From positions 85,184,198 to 85,248,197 of the forward strand of contig OV277859.1 in the NCBI GenBank assembly GCA_922989275.2: a stretch of 64,000 nt of DNA, given 5' to 3'. Under the pieces are notes generated by a model. The model did not search any database and had not been told where the DNA came from. It saw only the letters and a list, made by a program, of their open reading frames with translations. The stretch is from Gari tellinella. Taxonomy: Eukaryota; Mollusca; Bivalvia; Cardiida; Psammobiidae. Both the position numbers and the translations under genes were made by a program. Of the stretch, positions 52,640 through 63,355 are shown one piece after another. Within the stretch, counting starts at the first letter, position 1, and each line of letters opens with the position of its first letter.

Positions 52640-53310
52640 AACACAGTGACTAAAATGGATTTGCACATTATATATATATGTCATAAGATGTTCTCTCGCA
52701 CACCAAATTTGGTATATAGCTGGCTGATGTGGTATAGGACACATATTTCGGGAAAGTTTTTCAATAATTTAGTTCAAAGGTCAAGGTCACAGTGGCCTAT
52801 AAATGTTACAGGCCTCCCTGCTATCCCAAGATGTACTCCTACAACAAATTCGGTGACTGAGTACATCTTAAGATGCTGGGGTGTCGCGTAATACTTTCAG
52901 GTCAATGTGACCTCGAACATATTTCCTATACAACACCAGTTAGAGATACCAACTCTAGTGTGACAAAATATCTGAGGATGACAGAGTGTCACATAGCATG
53001 ATAGGCCTCCCATTTCCAGGTACATTAATTGTGACCGTAACCTTGGCCTTTGACCTCAATTATAAAAGAAAAAATATTTCCAGATCATATGTCTTATTCC
53101 ACATCTGCTTACTTGAGAAGATGCCGCGTTTACTGTCTGAGTGCATCTTCGGATGGCGTAGCATCTCGTAACATTTTTGGGTCTATGGTCCAAGGTTATA
53201 AAGCGTTTGAGTTGAGTCTGAGTTTGTTCTCAATCATTTGATTGGTCAGATTTGAGCCAAATGCTTGAGAACGACTTAAGACTCAACGCCAAAGTTTTAT
53301 AACCTTGGAC
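52640..53310. repeat. Diverged interspersed repeat with GGTCAAGGTCACAGTG blocks
   Basis: It contains AAGGTCAAGGTCACAGTGGC, CTTTGACCTCAATTATAAA and a family H hairpin at its right (53195-53310). Non-coding; probably a decayed transposon. Confidence 0.45.
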
Positions 53311-53469
53311 CCACTCACCTTGATCTTGATCTTCGAACTGATTCATAGTTTAGAAGAAATTTGTCCAGAACATAGTTCAATTATTACATCAGCCAGTGAT
53401 ACCAATTTTTACGTGTGTGTGTTTGTGTTGTAGGTTTGCATTGTTGTGGACACGGCAATGTGTTGAGTT

Positions 53470-53754
53470 ACAACGACCCATGTCGCAGTTCCCCAAACAG
53501 GACAATTATGTCTAACGCTTTTAGTGCTGTAATATCGTCTGCTAAAGTTGTCGTCTGCTCTTTTTCTCAAAATTACATATTGGACATTTAGACAGAAAAA
53601 AAAATCCCTTAATAATGAGTGACAAACAGCTTGAATCCAGATCAGACGTCGCGTTACGCAAATGTAAACCAATTACCCTCCCTGTAACGACTCCCTCCGA
53701 ACAACGCACACATTTTTGTCTCCCATTGGCTGTCGTTGTAGAGAGGGAGCGCTG
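53470..53754 (-). mobile_element. Family C MITE with deleted core arm
   Basis: It ends TTGTAGAGAGGGAGCGCTG-TA. The core stops after GATCAGACGTCGCGTTACG and continues directly with AAATGTAAACCAATTACC, so one palindrome arm is gone. Confidence 0.65.
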
Positions 53755-54374
53755 TATTTGGATGTGTTTTACAATGCTCACGAGGAAGTACAAACTGTAG
53801 TAGTTGTGAACCACTGTTACGCACACATAACGACTGTGACAAAAAACGCTAAAATCGGTGTGTATCTGTATTAACCTCCCGGCCTGCACACACTCTGTAA
53901 GTTGATACTTTCATTACCTACCTGAAGGGTGGTAAGTACAGTTCAAATATGTATTTTTGGGTTCTAATTGTTTACAAATAGACATTTATGGCAAAGTAAT
54001 TGAAATCTGAGATAACGCCTTAATAACCCTTATCATACTGAATTGTCGGCTGCTTCAAATAAATTGTCTTCGAAAAAAAAAAGAAGTTTTTATCGGTTTT
54101 GATCTGAAACAAAGGTGAATATGAGTGGTGCATTACGCATATAAATTGATTAAAACTTTCAGGAGTTACAATGACAATGACAATGACAACTGTTTAGTAG
54201 TGTAGGCCGCCGGCCCATAATACACAAACCTGCATATAAACAAAGTACCAATACAAATGCAGTGCGTAAATACAAACGTATAATTTTGCATAATTTACAT
54301 ATATGTATGACGGATGTATATATAACCAGTAAAATGTGCATGTTGCTAATTCATTGCCTAATAGTTTCGTCTCG

Positions 54375-55626
54375 TTAAAGTTTAGCATAGTACATGTATA
54401 TGAATTTTGCCAAATTTGAACATGTTGTTTTTTCAGCAATTAATATGTTATAGAACTGGTAATGCGTAGGAACATGCATATTTCTAATACTTGGTATATA
54501 TGTTAATCTTATATCATTATATAATGTACATTCCATTACAAAATGAAACTCGTCTTCATTTTTTCCCATGTTGCATAATTTACAAATTCTTAGATCATAA
54601 GGGATATTTAAGTGTCTGCCAGTTTCCACAAATAACTTATGTGCAGAGCATCTAAATTTAGTAAGAGCTATTCTAAAACGAAATGGTATATCAAACATCA
54701 AATATTTTGCAGTTTTCAATTCCGGCATAAAAGTGAAATAATGTCGAGCTTTATAAGAGTCTGATATCTGTTCTCGCCATTCCTGTTTTGAACAATCAAT
54801 AGGCCTTTGCTTAAAAACAAACATAAAATTCCTCACATCCCCAACGCCTTCATTTATCCAAACATTACCAAACCCATATTTGAATAATAAGTCTTTCAAT
54901 TTAGTAACCCATGTACTACGTCCGACTTCATCTAATCTCTTGAGCATTTTGTAGCTTTGTAAAGGATATCTATTTACATTCATATTTAAAATCTTAAACC
55001 AATACTTAACTGCCCTACATTAATAATCAACATATAGTGGGTATCTACCACATTCTCCTCGAGCAAAGTTACTACCGGTATATGCCTGTAGTGGTAGTTT
55101 TAGAAAGCGTTTGAGTAGCTAAACATGATTTAGCATATGACCAACACAATCTTGAAGTAATAAATAAGCCCATGTATTTGTAATTAAAAACAGTGTCTAA
55201 TGAGCTCCCCTTGTAAAAACCAGTTTTCGTATCCTCGAAGGATGCCACCGTTTCTAAAGACTATAATGTTTGTTTTAGACAAGTTGATATTCATCTCAGC
55301 TGTGTCACAAAATGATGATATAGTGTTCAATTGAGATTACAGGCCTCTTACAGTGTCACTAACGTTTGCTAAATCGTCGACATATAAAATTACCAGAATC
55401 TCTCGCCCATCTTCGGATATCTGTATTCCTCGTTTTCCAGACTCTTTTAAATCATCAATTATATCATTAATAAAAAGAGAAAATATTATCGTACTTAACT
55501 TACATCCTTGTCTAGTTCCAATATTTCAACAAATACAGTCAGTGTAAGAGTTATTGTTTACTCTTATATGTGTCGACATATTCTTGTACATTGAAACAAG
55601 CAACTTAAGAAAGTTACCACCTACTC
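54375..55626 (-). pseudogene. LINE reverse transcriptase catalytic part and C-terminal zinc-binding region
   Basis: Directly after the LTR insertion site comes GGNFLKLLVSMYKNMS, then a TGA stop, GTRQGCKLSTIIFSLFINDI and the catalytic LYVDDLANVSD. Later frames are broken between about 55310 and 54985. The C-terminal 200 codons (54983-54375) stay open and hold ICKLCNMGKNEDEFHFVMEC, the Cys/His motif also seen in the first LINE. Confidence 0.8.
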
Positions 55627-55815
55627 TGTTATATTATGTGGGCTGAAGAATATAAAGGATGCTGTGTAGGTTCAATGATGTTTAATAACGTGGTCTGAAC
55701 GTGAAGATAAGTTTACATGAAGTGCTATGTAAAGGGTTTAGGATAGACAACTCTACATAAATACATAGCAGGTAGTATATGGATGCAGGAGTTGTCCTTC
55801 TTGTATAATGTAACA
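55627..55815 (-). repeat. 3' LTR (189 bp)
   Basis: Starts TG and ends CA. It lacks a 27-bp stretch (GAGGCATGCAACTGATTATA...) present in the other LTR. Flanked outside by TACTC. Confidence 0.9.
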
Positions 55816-55960
55816 TCTCATTTTTACAAAGAGTAGAATATTGTACATAGTTTGACATGTTATCAACTTTGTCAGTTTTTCCCTGTAAGCCCATGTACAA
55901 TAAACAAATGTCTGAAACATAATTTCCAATCTAAACAACATAACGGAAATTGACTGCTGG

Positions 55961-57302
55961 TGGTCTGCTTCTACTGTAAATCGTCTAGCAAACCGATAAT
56001 CATGAAACCTTCTACATCCAAATAGGATAGCATAGAGCTCTTTCTCTATTTGGGCATAATTGATTTCTGTTTGTGTCAGAGATTTGGAAGCAAAACAAAC
56101 TGGACGTTCGTCTTGAAGTAAAACAGCACCCAGACCGCTTTTCGAAGAGTCAACTTGTAACGTAATTGATTTCTTTGGGTCAAAGAAAGTAAGGACAGGA
56201 CCAGGGTCTTGTGTGATAACGGCCTTGACCTTTTTGAAAGCCTCTTCCTTGGGTGTGTCCCATAAGAACATAGAGTCCTTTGTCAGTAGTTGTCGCATTG
56301 GACTTGTCAACTGAGACAGATTCGGGGCAAACCGTTGCAGGTATGTGACCATGCCCAGAACTGTTTCTATCTCTGATTTACTTGAAGGTGAAGGCATTTC
56401 TTGAATGGCCTTGACCTTTGCCGAATCCATTTTCAGTCCTTTGTCCGTAAGTACGTGTCCAAAGAATGGAATTTCATTCTTACTGACCTCAGTCTTGTTA
56501 GGGTTTAACTTTATTCCCTTTTCTTTGCACCTGGCCATGAACATGTGCAGGTGTTTGTCATGACTGGCTTGATCATTGCCGTAAACAACAATGTCGTCAA
56601 CAATTGTTTTGACACCCGGCAAGTTCTCCAGACATTCGTCCATTTTCTGCTGAAAAATGTCATTGCTGTTTTTTGTGCCGAAAGGTAGGCGCAAAAATCA
56701 GTATCTTCCTTGTGGGGTATTTAACGTAGTCAGATACGAAGATTTGTCCGTAAGACCAATTGACCAGTAGCCGCTGCGGGCATCGAACTTGGAGAAAACT
56801 TTTGCTCCAGTCAAGTCGGGAAGAATGTCGTCAATTGTCTTGCTAGGATAATGGGGTCTCAAGATTGCGTCATTTAAGTCTTTTGGATCAAAACATAATC
56901 TGAGCGATCCATCAGGTTTCTGAACTGTTACCAAACTGTTTACCCATTCCGTCGGTTCTGTCACCTTGCTTATGATCTGCAAGTTTTCCATGTGGCCAAG
57001 CTCAGTTTTCAGTTTGTCCCGTATTGCCAATGGCACTTTACGGGGTGGATGTACAACGGGAATAGCATCTTCCTTGATGCGTATGTCACATTGTCCAGGT
57101 AAAAGACCTATACCATTAAAGATGTCAGCATAGTCAGTCAGTACCTTGTCCTTGGTCAAAGGTGAATTTGAGTCGACAGACAGTATTAAGTCTATGATTC
57201 CTAAGATAAGACATGTTTCCAAACCTAAAATAGGACATGCACTATGTGAATCTACGATATAGAACTCTGCAGTTGAGGTCTTTTGTTTGTGTGTACATGT
57301 GA
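55961..57302 (-). pseudogene. pol: LTR element reverse transcriptase and RNase H start
   Basis: It begins in the duplicated block (protease/RT linker). RT motifs are WVNSLVTVQKPDGSLRLCFD, FSKFDARSGYWSI and the catalytic KTIVDDIVVYG. RNase H starts at SITLQVDSSKSGLGAVLLQ and stops after VEADHQ. One in-frame TGA lies at 56698-56700. After about 55961 the frame enters the element's 3' non-coding region, so the RNase H end and integrase are missing from this strand. Confidence 0.88.
57096..57302 (-). repeat. 207-bp direct duplication, copy 1
   Basis: It covers the protease-RT linker (ACPILGLETCLILGIIDLIL). It differs from copy 2 at two bases in my comparison, and it forms one edge of the inverted integrase segment. 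Confidence 0.9.
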
Positions 57303-58277
57303 AACAGACCACAAACCACTGCTGGCAGTGTTCAAGAAGAACCTGCATTCAGCGCCACCTCGCCTACAGCGAATGTTGCTTCAACTTCAGCCATATGACA
57401 TTGACTTAAAGTTTTGTTCTGGAAAGGACATTCCTGTAGCAGACACACTTTCGCGCAAATACCTACCTCAGACTCACCCTGAGCTTGCTGCCGACATGGA
57501 CATGCATGTACACGCAGTCATGTCAAGCATGCCTGTTAGTGATAAGAAAATGTCACACATTAGAATGGTCACTGGTTAAGATGAGCAAATGATCCAGCTC
57601 AAACAGGTTATTCTCAATGGATGGCCAAATGACAGGTCATTATGCCCGACAAATCTGACAGAATTCTGGAACTATAGGGACGAATTGACAGAGATTGACG
57701 GTATTATACTTAAAGGTAACAAAATCCTGATACCCAAAGGTTGCAGAACCGACATGCTAAAGGTTATCCATGAATCACACTTAGGTGTGGAAAAATGCAC
57801 CCAGCGTGCTAGAGAAATCTTGTTTTGGCCAAACATGACTGTTGACATAAAAGACACAGTGCTGTCTTGCCCGATATGCCTTGAGCATAGAAATTCCAAC
57901 ATCAAAGAGCCAATGCAATCAAGTGACATACCTGACCGACCATGGCAGATTGCTGCCACTGACATTTTTCACTGGAACAACACCGACTACATACTGCTAG
58001 TTGACTATTACAGCAGATACTTTGAGGTCAGTATGCTACCAAACATGAAATCTTCGACTGTAATTGACAGGTTAAAGGGCTATTTCAGTCGACATGGTAT
58101 TGTACAAACATTGATAAGTGACAATGCTAGACAATACACATCTCAGGAGTTTTCTGATTTTGCTGCAAAATGGGATTTTGAGCATAAAACATCAAGTCCG
58201 TGCTATTCCCAAAGCAATGGATTAGCCGAGAGAACAGTGCAGACAGTCAATGCATTGTTTACTAAAGCAAAGCAATC
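57303..58277 (+). pseudogene. pol: Inverted segment: RNase H end and integrase
   Basis: The plus strand reads ETDHKPLLAVFKKNL...DTLSRK (RNase H end). A TAA stop follows at 57577-57579. Then come the integrase zinc finger (HESHLGVEKC...CPIC), core Asp in IAATDIFHWNN, second Asp in LISDNARQYTSQEF and Glu in SNGLAERTVQ. It is cut after TKAKQSG by the duplicated block. The whole part is opposite to the rest of the element. Confidence 0.88.
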
Positions 58278-58483
58278 AGGTAAAAGACCTATACCATTAA
58301 AGATGTCAGCATAGTCAGTCAGTACCTTGTCCTTGGTCAAAGGTGAATTTGAGTCGACAGACGGTATTAAGTCTATGATTCCTAAGGTAAGACATGTTTC
58401 CAAACCTAAAATAGGACATGCACTATGTGAATCTACGATATAGAACTCTGCAGTTGAGGTCTTTTGTTTGTGTGTACATGTGA
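58277..58483 (-). repeat. 207-bp direct duplication, copy 2
   Basis: Same orientation and length as copy 1. It is the copy still joined to gag-protease and forms the other edge of the inverted segment. Confidence 0.9.
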
Positions 58484-59519
58484 GTGATCTGTACCCTACT
58501 ACAGACAGGGGTTTGCCTCCATAGGCTGTGAGACGCTTGTTCGTGCGTTGGATTGGTCCCTTTATGCCTAAAGATGTGTAGTGCTTTTGTGGAATGACAT
58601 TGACCTGTGCCCCTGTGTCAATTTTCATGCGTAGAGATGCGTTGCCAATACCAATTTCGACAAATGCTTGATTTGTTTTAGAGTCATGCTCTATTGTATT
58701 AACAAAGAAATTGTAACAATCAAGATCAGACGAATTGTGACTTACCTCGTTGACCTTTTGCTTTGATTCTTTAGACTTTTTCCTGCACACTTTAGAAAAA
58801 TGGTTAAGCCTGTCACAATAAAAACACTTAACTCCTTTAGCAGGACACTTGTCTTTACTATGCAACTGTCCACAATTGTCACATGTATTTCTGTTCTGTT
58901 GTTCCTGGCGCGTCTGTCTTGACCTCTGGTTGTGTTGGTTGTGTGGATGTCTGGCCTGGTTCCTTTGACTCAATGGCTTCTTCAGTGCGTTCACCGAAGC
59001 CGACGAATCCATCGATTGACATTGTTCTTTACTTAGTTCGTGTGTTCTGGCAACGTCTATGCAGTTTGCCAGTGTCAAGCCCGATCCCTCACGAATAAGT
59101 TTCTCCCTTATTGTAGTAGACTTTATCCCGAAGACTATGTGGTCCCTTACGAGTTCGTCCTGCAAATCAGGGGGATATCCACAGTCTCTGATGAGAAGTT
59201 TGAGCTCTGTCACGAATTGCTCGAATGTTTCTCCCTCAAGCTGCACACGGGATTTGAACCTGTACCTGTTGCAGATAAGGTTCGTTTTGGGCTTACAGTA
59301 AGCCTCAAAACCGTTCATATAAGTTAACAGCTTCTTCTTGTTGTCTGCTGTAACGTCCCATGTCGAAAATATTTCCCGGCCCTTTTCTCCTATCCAGATC
59401 ATGAAATAATTGCATTTCTGTTCTTCGGACTTTTTGTCCAAAGGGCCGCCAAACATAAATTCTGCATGTTCCTTGAACCTCTGGAATGCAGTTAGAAGAT
59501 CTTTTGCGTTCCAGTCCAT
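58277..59519 (-). CDS. gag-pro: LTR element gag and aspartic protease
   Basis: From ATG 59519 (MDWNAKDLLTAFQRFKEHAE) a capsid-like domain leads to two zinc knuckles: CDNCGQLHSKDKC (CX2CX3HX4C, slightly short) and CFYCDRLNHFSKVC (CX2CX4HX4C). The retroviral-type protease active site is RMKIDTGAQVNVIP (DTG). The frame runs into the 207-bp duplicated block at 58483 and leaves it at the inversion junction (58277), so the polyprotein is cut off before reverse transcriptase. Confidence 0.88.
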
Positions 59520-59643
59520 TGGTGAGCTCCATCTTTTTACAATAGAACTATATCACTTCAAAGCACAATTGTCCGCAGAATGTTAATTAAATTTAAATAA
59601 TCCGTGATTTAAATTTTCACTTTAGTTCCAATTATTGACTAAA

Positions 59644-59661
59644 GCACCAATTCTGACACCA
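59644..59661 (-). promoter_or_regulatory. Primer-binding site, tRNA-Leu-like
   Basis: Immediately inside the 5' LTR the minus strand reads TGGTGTCAGAATTGGTGC. It resembles the complement of a leucine tRNA 3' end (TGGTGTCAGAAG type). Assignment from memory. Confidence 0.6.
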
Positions 59662-59877
59662 TGTTATATTATGTGGGCTGAAGAATATAAAGGATGCGGT
59701 GTAGGTTCAATGATGTTTAATAACGTGGTCTGAACGTGAAGATAAGTTTACATGAAGTGCTATGTAAGAGGCATGCAACTGATTATATACATAAAGGGTT
59801 TAGGATAGACAACTCTACATAAATACATAGCAGGTAGTATATGGATGCAGGAGTTGTCCTTCTTGTATAATGTAACA
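59662..59877 (-). repeat. 5' LTR (216 bp)
   Basis: The longer LTR, starting TG and ending CA. It is followed outside by TACTC and inside by the primer-binding site. Confidence 0.9.
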
Positions 59878-59882
59878 TACTC

Positions 59883-60536
59883 CTTTCACCAACAAAGAGT
59901 TAAACAGTTTTACATGATCTATGGAGTCAAATGCCTTAGAAAAATCAACAAAAACACAGTAAAATCGCCCTCCCTTCTTAGAAAGATATTTCTGTACAGT
60001 TGACATGAGTGTAAACATATTATCGACAGTGCTTTATCCTTTTCTGAAACCAGTTTGCGCTTCATCGAGTTTTGAATTGTGTTCAACCCATTTAACCAGA
60101 CGTTCTTTCATCATTCCTGCTAAAATTGTATTTAGGACATTATCCAATGAAATTTCTCTAAAATTATTGAGATTTGACAGCGAACCCGACTTATGTAAAG
60201 GACAAGTTATGCTTGCTGGCCACATGGTTGGATAAATACCTGTCTGCAGTATCTTATTATACAAATGTAGTAATACCGGCTGCATTTCTTTTACTGTGTT
60301 CCTAATCATTTCTGACACAATTCCATCAGGGCCACTTGCTTTACCTGATTTTAGATTGTTAATACTTATCAGTAATTCTTCAATACTAAAAGCATCATTA
60401 AAAATATCATATGTATCTGCTGATGTATCAAATGAAAAGTCCTCTAGAGAATCTACTGTCTCGCTGTTAAGTAATGAATTAAAATGCTGAAACCACTGGT
60501 TATTATTAACGGTTAAGGTTATAGATGACACGTTTA
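59883..60536 (-). pseudogene. LINE reverse transcriptase, N-terminal part
   Basis: The open frame holds FSIEELLISINNLKSGKASG, PDGIVSEMI, GIYPTMWPASITCPLHKSG, AQTGFRKG and VFVDFSKAFDSIDHVKL, the fingers/palm motifs of LINE reverse transcriptase. A short frame break occurs near 60020-60040. It continues in the same sense at 55626 once the LTR element and one target repeat are ignored. Confidence 0.85.
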
Positions 60537-60690
60537 CCCTCATCACGCTGAATTGCCGTCTGCTTCAAATATATCGTCTGCGAAAAATTTAAAAATAAGT
60601 TTTTATTGTTTTGTTGTTGTTGGGTTTTTTTGTTGTTGTTTTTTAAACTGAAGAATGAAGAACATTTGAATATACCTGGCTTCACTCTTC
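60537..60690. mobile_element. Left part of a GTCGTCTGC-module MITE
   Basis: CATCACGCTGAATTGCCGTC, then ATATCGTCTGCGAAAAATTT. The same sequence opens elements near 54010 and 30335. The (GTT)n run at 60620-60650 is internal. Confidence 0.45.
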
Positions 60691-60779
60691 TGGAACATCA
60701 CGATACGGTTTTGATGTTAATCTTATGAATACTGATCGCTACTTGATTAACATTTACAAATATGTATCTATATTTCGAG

Positions 60780-61720
60780 GAATCCTATAAAGGCTTTAAC
60801 ACTACGAAAACCACAGCGTGTGCAAAATACACCAGCCCACATCATTACCAGGACTGCTCGGTACAATCACATCACTCCAGTCTTGAAGGAGCTTCGCTGG
60901 CTTCCAGTTCAACACAGAATTGAATTCAAAATTCTGACACTCACATACAAAGCCATGTTTAATGATTCTCCAAGGTACATTGTTGGAATGCTGGACGTGT
61001 ATAAACCTCAAAGAGAGTTGCGGTCTGCGAGTAAATCGGTATAGCTGGTTGTGCCGAGAAGTCCCAAAGCTCTGGAACACTCTACCATCAGACATCAGAG
61101 ATGCGAGCTCAATTGCAGCCTTCAAAAACGTCTGAAAACACACTTCTTTAATATCTGTTATTAGATGAAAGTAGGAAATCAATGACTGCTACCTCTGGAC
61201 TGTGTTCATGTTGTGGGTCTAAATGGGAGTTCTGGGGTCGTACCGTTGACCTTGTGCCTGTCTAGTGGATCTTGTTGGTAGGAATTGTCCAATCGCTTTG
61301 AAACCAGTTGGCTAGAGGTCTGCATAAAAAATTATTGGACAGTTTTATCTTTATTTTTATAATCCTCAACCACACAGCACGGGGAGTGTTGTTTAAAACA
61401 TTCGTTTTATGATTTGTGAACTACTCTCCGGCTCTACACTGAAACAAACAAAACAAACAAACAAGCTACAACAAAAAATCACCATTTTTAATCATGCCAT
61501 TGATCTTTTAATTATTTTACTCATTTTAAAGTTGATTTTACAAACTTACTATAACAATTTTATTATCTTGGTAATAATATTGAAAGACTTTCCATATTTC
61601 CATGTGGCTCCATAATGTATCATGTTTATTATGAATGTAGTTATTTATCTTTTCTCGCTTTGTAGGTACATTTACATAAGTTCATGTGAAGTGCGTTTGA
61701 ACGCACAGCTCCTAGAGCAC
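60780..61720 (+). mobile_element. CR1/L2-like LINE 3' part
   Basis: Open codons at 60820-61044 read NHITPVLKELRWLPVQHRIE followed by FKILTLTYKAMFNDSPRYI, a block very common at the C-terminal side of CR1/L2 LINE reverse transcriptases. A frame break follows, and then LPSDIRDASSIAAFKN appears in another frame. The 3' region 61491-61718 matches 7849-8090. No catalytic motif is kept. Confidence 0.75.
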
Positions 61721-62017
61721 CACGACATGCTATCTTTTTAATGATTATAAAACATTTGGAATTGTCCAGCTAAATCACGACTTATACACTGTATAATTCC
61801 GTGGCTAAATAAAGTCTAAGTAAAATGACAGATGTGTAATAATGAAACTTAAGTTGTTGAAAACACCATCAGCGTCTCCATTGATTCAGAGACAGTGTAT
61901 ACCAAAAAGCCACAGTAGCCTATATATACATTTAAGTGTGGACTGGGTGCGGAACTGTATTTATTTTTAATTTAATCTTATCTAATTTGCGCTCTCTTTC
62001 ACCTTATTTTTGATCTA
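61721..62017. other. No gene or repeat recognised
   Basis: AT-rich sequence with no lasting reading frame and no inverted repeat that I could see. Confidence 0.4.
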
Positions 62018-62364
62018 CAGCGTTCCATCTCTACAAGGGCCCTCCGAACAACGACTCCCTCCTTACAACGACATTCGCCGCTGTTCCCAAGAACATTATG
62101 TTTTATGCTTGCACTGATGCATTATCGTCTACTTAAAATTGTTGTCTGCTGTTTTTCTTACATAAATGACATTTTGACAGAAAAAAACATAATGACAAAT
62201 GACAAACAGCTTGAATCCAGATCAGACGTCGCGTTACGCGGCGACTGATTTGGATTCAAGCTGTTTGCAAATGTAAAATAAGTTCCCTCCCTATAACGAC
62301 TCCCTCCGAACAATGCACACAATCTGTGTCTCCCATTGGGTGTCGTTGTAGAGAGGGAGCGCTG
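62018..62364 (-). mobile_element. Family C MITE, inverted
   Basis: TA-CAGCGTTCCATCTCTACAAG to TAGAGAGGGAGCGCTG-TA. The core CAGCTTGAATCCAGATCAGA has an almost intact inverse. Confidence 0.8.
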
Positions 62365-63002
62365 TATGATCGTTTAATGTTGCACCTAATAAACTAACAT
62401 AGTCCTACCCTGACAGCGCCTCCAAGTCATATTCATTATTGATTGCTCAGGAGTAGCACTTAGATCTAGAAGTAGATGTTAAAAATGGAACTTTTCTCCA
62501 AAAAAAATCCTGTCAGAAAAAAAGGGTTCTGTATTTTTTCTTTTATTTTTAACAATTTTTCACTCTTCACATGGTATATGTTTCGATGAGATTTGACAAG
62601 AAATAAGCTGACCTGCGAACCACCTTAAACCGTCCAAGTAAAACGCTAGTATCTGTCCCGCATTTTTGAGTAATGTGAGTTTTAGTCCGTTCCGGGGAAA
62701 ACCTCTGAGCATGCGTAGTGTAACTATATTTTGAGTACATAGCGCCAATGTTTTCATTCGTCGGGTAAATATTTTTTGGATTTTACAATACTTTTAGTGG
62801 AACTTTATACTTTCCGACCATTTATTTTAGAAATCTACAGGTCTGTTGTAGTAACCTTACTGAAGAGAGGCTTGCTAAGTCCAAACAATTGAGAAAAAAT
62901 AGCGAAACATTAGCACTGACAGATTTTTGAGCGGTTAATCCTGACTTCCGGTTGTAAACATTCGGTTACTAAACATTATTTTTCGGTGAATTCACATCTT
63001 TA

Positions 63003-63240
63003 TCTATATAAAGAGTCACTTATACAGATATTCCTCTTTTAAATGAGTAGACGACAAAACGCTGAACACCCAAACTCTTTACCACATGACTCTAAATTAA
63101 ATAGCAGATCGAATTCTGACATGTCCACACCTGTTCCTCTGCTTGGAGGCAACGAATGTGTACATGTTTTACAAAACGAGCATGGAAGGAATTCTAGTTT
63201 TAGACGCATTGGCAATCGTTTTGGAATCATGGATGCATAA
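63003..63240 (+). CDS. Short open frame behind a TATA-like motif (uncertain)
   Basis: CTATATAAAG lies at 63005-63014, and an ATG at 63043 opens 65 codons (MSRRQNAEHPNSLPHDSKLN... to TAA at 63238). An overlapping frame (63143-63355) is also open. No domain is recognised. It could be a first exon, a transposon remnant or chance. Confidence 0.2.
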
Positions 63241-63355
63241 TCCCAATAGACGATGTAATGTTGAATATTTTCTTAGCAAATTAATACATTTTTTAACAAA
63301 TAAATACAAAAAAAACATCAATGTTAGAGGGTCCGATTTTACAGAGAAATCCTAG

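Larger units (their letters stand above)
55627..59877 (-). mobile_element. Ty3/gypsy-like LTR retrotransposon, internally rearranged
   Basis: It has two LTRs (TGTTATAT...ATGTAACA), a 5-bp target duplication TACTC (55622-55626 and 59878-59882) and a primer-binding site. Minus-strand order: gag, protease, inverted insertion, reverse transcriptase, RNase H start. The RNase H end and integrase lie on the plus strand inside the element. The LTRs differ by one substitution and a 27-bp indel in what I compared, so the insertion is young. Confidence 0.9.
54167..60536 (-). mobile_element. Degraded LINE split by an LTR retrotransposon
   Basis: A LINE of the same kind as at 19718-23820. Reading leftwards: RT N-terminal half (60536-59883), interruption 55627-59877, then RT catalytic part, C-terminal zinc-binding region and a (CATTGT)n tail at 54167-54190. 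It is 5'-truncated at about 60536, where a MITE-like CATCACGCTGAATTGCCGTC begins. Confidence 0.8.

Noticed and set aside
57672..57965. Minus-strand open frame in the integrase region
   Set aside because: Shadow of the plus-strand integrase, which has the zinc finger and catalytic residues.
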